From: Flavobacteriales bacterium UBA4585 | GTDB lineage: Bacteria; Bacteroidota; Bacteroidia; Flavobacteriales; Schleiferiaceae | Reading direction: 5' to 3' | DNA: 8,097 nt | Assembly: GCA_949487015.1 (NCBI GenBank) | Contig: CATAQZ010000184.1 | Location: forward strand, 1 to 8,097 | In this document: in pieces, positions 6,380 to 8,097 of the stretch | Numbering within the stretch: the first letter of the stretch is position 1 | How the letters are laid out: each line of letters begins with the position of its first letter | The notes under the pieces: model-generated | Told to the model about the DNA's origin: nothing | The model's database searches: none | What the model saw: the letters and a program-made list of their open reading frames with translations, nothing else | Position numbers and translations under genes: made by a program

Positions 6380-7084
6380 ATGGGACAAAAAACCAACCCT
6401 ATTGGCAATAGATTAGGAATCATTCGTGGCTGGGATAGTCAGTGGTACGGAGGTCGTAACTATGGTGATAAAATCGCCGAGGATGCCAAGATTAGAAATT
6501 ACATGTACGCTCGTCTTGCGAAAGCAAGTATCAGCCGTATCATCATTGAGCGCACGCTGCGTTTGGTTACTGTCACAATCACGACGGCTCGTCCTGGTGT
6601 GATTATCGGTAAGGGTGGTCAGGAAGTTGATAAGCTCAAGGAAGAGTTGAAAAAGCTTACTGGAAAGGAAGTACAGATCAATATCTACGAGATCAAGCGT
6701 CCAGAACTTGATGCTAAACTTGTAGCAGATTCTATTGCTCGTCAGATTGAAGGCCGTGTTAGTCACCGTCGAGCAATCAAAATGGCAATTTCTGCGGCAA
6801 TGCGTATGGGCTCTGAAGGCATTAAAGTATTGATTTCAGGTCGTGTGAACGGTGCAGAAATGGCGCGTTCAGAAATGTACAAGGATGGTCGTACACCTCT
6901 TAGTACATTCCGTGCAGACATTGATTACCATTTGAGTGAAGCACATACAACTTATGGCCGTCTAGGTATTAAGGTGTGGATCATGAAGGGTGAAGTTTAT
7001 GGCAAGCGTGATTTAAGTAATCAATTAGGCTCTACCAAACCAGGTGGTCGTGGTGGTCGTTCTAAGCGTACTAACCGTAAATAA
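6380..7084 (+). CDS. rpsC: 30S ribosomal protein S3
   Basis: S3 lies at the mRNA entry tunnel of the 30S subunit and, with S4 and S5, gives the ribosome its mRNA helicase activity. The product is 234 residues. The start MGQKTNPIGNRLGIIRGWDS is the standard S3 N-terminus, so the ATG at 6380 is chosen. An in-frame TTG at 6350 would add ten residues overlapping rplV. A type II KH domain has its GxxG loop as GKGG at 77-80, in RPGVIIGKGGQEVDKL. Arg130, Arg131 and Lys134 (SHRRAIK) align with the E. coli residues tied to helicase activity. The C-terminal domain has SGRVNGAEMARSE and FRADIDYHLSEAHTTYGRLG. The protein ends in a Gly/Arg/Lys tail (GGRGGRSKRTNRK). The gap to rplV is 10 nt. Confidence 0.97.
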   Translation: MGQKTNPIGNRLGIIRGWDSQWYGGRNYGDKIAEDAKIRNYMYARLAKASISRIIIERTLRLVTVTITTARPGVIIGKGGQEVDKLKEELKKLTGKEVQINIYEIKRPELDAKLVADSIARQIEGRVSHRRAIKMAISAAMRMGSEGIKVLISGRVNGAEMARSEMYKDGRTPLSTFRADIDYHLSEAHTTYGRLGIKVWIMKGEVYGKRDLSNQLGSTKPGGRGGRSKRTNRK

Positions 7085-7093
7085 CTTTTAGAG

Positions 7094-7513
7094 ATGTTAC
7101 AGCCAAAACGCACAAAACACAGAAAGGTCTTTAAGGGCAAAATGAAAGGCAACTCGCAGCGCGGTGCACAATTAGTATTCGGCGCATACGGTTTAAAGTC
7201 TTTAGATTCAAAATGGATCACAGCACGTCAGATTGAAGCGGCTCGTATCGCAGCAACGCGTTACATGAAGCGTGAAGGTCAGATGTGGATTCGTATTTTT
7301 CCAGACAAACCTATTACAAAGAAGCCTCTAGAGGTTCGTATGGGTAAGGGTAAAGGTGGTGTAGAATATTACGCTGCTGTTGTTAAGCCAGGACGTATCA
7401 TGTTCGAAATCGATGGGATTCCTTTCGATATCGCTCAGGAAGCATTGCGTCTAGCTGCACAGAAGCTGCCGGTTCGCACTAAGTTCGTAGTACGTAGAGA
7501 TTTGCAAGAGTAA
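7094..7513 (+). CDS. rplP: 50S ribosomal protein L16
   Basis: L16 is a late-assembling 50S protein that helps position the A-site tRNA near the peptidyl transferase centre. The 139 residues are of normal length. The start MLQPKRTKHRKVFKGKMKGN is typical, followed by GLKSLDSKWITARQIEAARIAATRYMKREG. RMGKGKGGVEYYAAVVKPGR comes next, and the protein ends with LAAQKLPVRTKFVVR. Arg82 in VRMGKGKG aligns with E. coli Arg81, which is hydroxylated there by YcfD. The residue is present, but the window cannot show whether the enzyme exists here. The 9-nt gap from rpsC reads cttttagag and places GAG directly against the ATG. The gene keeps its usual place between rpsC and rpmC. Confidence 0.98.
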   Translation: MLQPKRTKHRKVFKGKMKGNSQRGAQLVFGAYGLKSLDSKWITARQIEAARIAATRYMKREGQMWIRIFPDKPITKKPLEVRMGKGKGGVEYYAAVVKPGRIMFEIDGIPFDIAQEALRLAAQKLPVRTKFVVRRDLQE

Positions 7514-7518
7514 GAGTC

Positions 7519-7713
7519 ATGAAGTACACAGAGATAAAAGAATTGGCTACTGCAGAATTAGCAGAGCGTTTGGCTGAGGAGAAGGCCAACTATATGAGCA
7601 TGAAGCTGACACACAGCCTAAGCCCATTAGAAAACCCTATGCAAATTAAAGTTGCTAGAAAAAATATTGCTCGTTTGAGCACTGAATTGAGTACTCGCTC
7701 AACTGAAGAATAA
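7519..7713 (+). CDS. rpmC: 50S ribosomal protein L29
   Basis: L29 is a small two-helix protein beside L23 at the tunnel exit, near the docking site for nascent-chain factors. The 64 residues match the family. The N-terminal helix has MKYTEIKELATAELAERLAE. The middle LTHSLSPLENPMQIK turn is followed by the signature helix VARKNIARLSTELSTRS. Despite its size it is well supported, by the signature and by its invariant position between rplP and rpsQ. It starts 5 nt after rplP in the junction TAAGAGTC-ATG and ends in TAAGAGTATC-ATG before rpsQ, so it is flanked on both sides by the same short junction motif. Confidence 0.96.
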   Translation: MKYTEIKELATAELAERLAEEKANYMSMKLTHSLSPLENPMQIKVARKNIARLSTELSTRSTEE

Positions 7714-7720
7714 GAGTATC

Positions 7721-7981
7721 ATGGAAAACACAAGAAACTTGCGTAAAGAGCGTGTCGGCGTAGTAGCGAGCAACAAGATGGATAAGTCTGTTGTCGTTAA
7801 GGTTGAGCGCAAAGTAAAGCACCCAATGTATGGGAAGTTTGTAAAGTTTACGAGCAAATTTCATGCTCACGACGAAACAAACGACTGCAACATGGGTGAT
7901 ACTGTAAGAATTATGGAAACTCGTCCATTATCCAAGACTAAAAATTGGAGAGTGGTTGAAGTTATCGAAAGAGCTAAATAA
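7721..7981 (+). CDS. rpsQ: 30S ribosomal protein S17
   Basis: S17 is an OB-fold protein that binds the 16S rRNA 5' domain early in 30S assembly. The 86 residues are of normal length. The N-terminal part reads RNLRKERVGVVASNKMDKSV, followed by VVVKVERKVKHPMYGKFV. The C-terminal family signature is complete: GDTVRIMETRPLSKTKNWRVVEV. The ATG at 7721 gives a short ENTRNLRKER lead common in the family. A stands at -3, and GAG lies four bases upstream. Only 2 nt separate its TAA from the rplN ATG, so the two are probably translated in a coupled way. Confidence 0.98.
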   Translation: MENTRNLRKERVGVVASNKMDKSVVVKVERKVKHPMYGKFVKFTSKFHAHDETNDCNMGDTVRIMETRPLSKTKNWRVVEVIERAK

Positions 7982-7983
7982 TC

Positions 7984-8097
7984 ATGGTACAGACAGAATC
8001 AAGATTAAGAGTAGCAGACAATACAGGAGCCAAGGAAGTTTTGGTCATTCGTGTATTGGGTGGTACGAAGAGAAGATACGCTAGTGTCGGAGACAAG
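7984..8097 (+). CDS. rplN: 50S ribosomal protein L14, 3' end cut by window edge
   Basis: L14 contacts the 30S subunit through intersubunit bridge B8 and is the target of the silencing factor RsfS in other bacteria. Only the first 38 codons are inside the window. They read MVQTESRLRVADNTGAKEVL, then VIRVLGGTKRRYASVGDK, a clear match to the L14 N-terminal beta-barrel, in which ADNTGAK and the following VLGG are the family's most recognisable part. Full-length L14 is about 122 residues, so roughly two thirds lies beyond base 8097. It is normally the first gene of the spc operon. Here it follows rpsQ by 2 nt, so the S10 and spc operons are joined at this point, and rplX and rplE would be expected next. 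Confidence 0.97.
   Translation, partial: MVQTESRLRVADNTGAKEVLVIRVLGGTKRRYASVGDK

Noticed and set aside
6413..6766. A 117-residue reverse-strand reading frame opposite rpsC
   Set aside because: It lies fully within the antisense of S3, with no recognisable domain or separate start context.
7042..7068. Short repeat of ggtggtcgt near the end of rpsC
   Set aside because: It simply encodes the Gly-Gly-Arg repeats of the normal S3 C-terminal tail.
1..8097. CRISPR arrays, insertion sequences, tRNA genes, riboswitches or a hidden novel system
   Set aside because: Nearly all bases are in conserved translation genes and the largest gap is 29 nt, so nothing further can fit or is visible.

Overview
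This window is a compact run of translation genes, all on the + strand: rpsL (3' part) - rpsG - fusA - rpsJ - rplC - rplD - rplW - rplB - rpsS - rplV - rpsC - rplP - rpmC - rpsQ - rplN (5' part). It corresponds to the str operon (S12, S7, EF-G), the complete S10 operon (S10, L3, L4, L23, L2, S19, L22, S3, L16, L29, S17) and the first gene of the spc operon (L14), joined without a break.

The organism is most likely a member of the Bacteroidota, and Flavobacteriia or a near relative is plausible. This rests on protein wording recalled from that phylum (for example the S7, S10 and L4 sequences, DHPMGGGEGR in L2, and an L22 with a long N-terminal extension), on the lack of tuf between fusA and rpsJ, and on the near absence of Shine-Dalgarno sequences. 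Genus and species cannot be read from the window.

Layout: positions 1-357 hold the end of rpsL, 381-848 rpsG, 862-2967 fusA, and 2980-7981 the eleven S10-operon genes. rplN runs off the right edge from 7984. Only about 139 bases lie between genes. The longest gap is 29 nt (before rplC), and rplC and rplD overlap by one base. There is no stretch without a gene longer than 29 nt, and no tRNA, rRNA, mobile element, CRISPR array, terminator hairpin or convincing promoter. All 14 visible starts are ATG and all 14 visible stops are TAA.

Together the genes supply parts of both ribosomal subunits and the translocase. S12, S7, S10, S19, S3 and S17 go to the 30S subunit. L3, L4, L23, L2, L22, L16, L29 and L14 go to the 50S subunit. 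EF-G drives translocation on the finished ribosome. The spacing suggests one long transcript with translation passing from gene to gene.

This is a highly conserved housekeeping locus and I found no new biological system in it. The points worth a second look are modest: how starts are chosen without Shine-Dalgarno sites, a recurring TAAGAG at gene junctions, the lack of room for the S7 and L4 feedback sites known from E. coli, and a few lineage-specific residue changes in L2 and L3.
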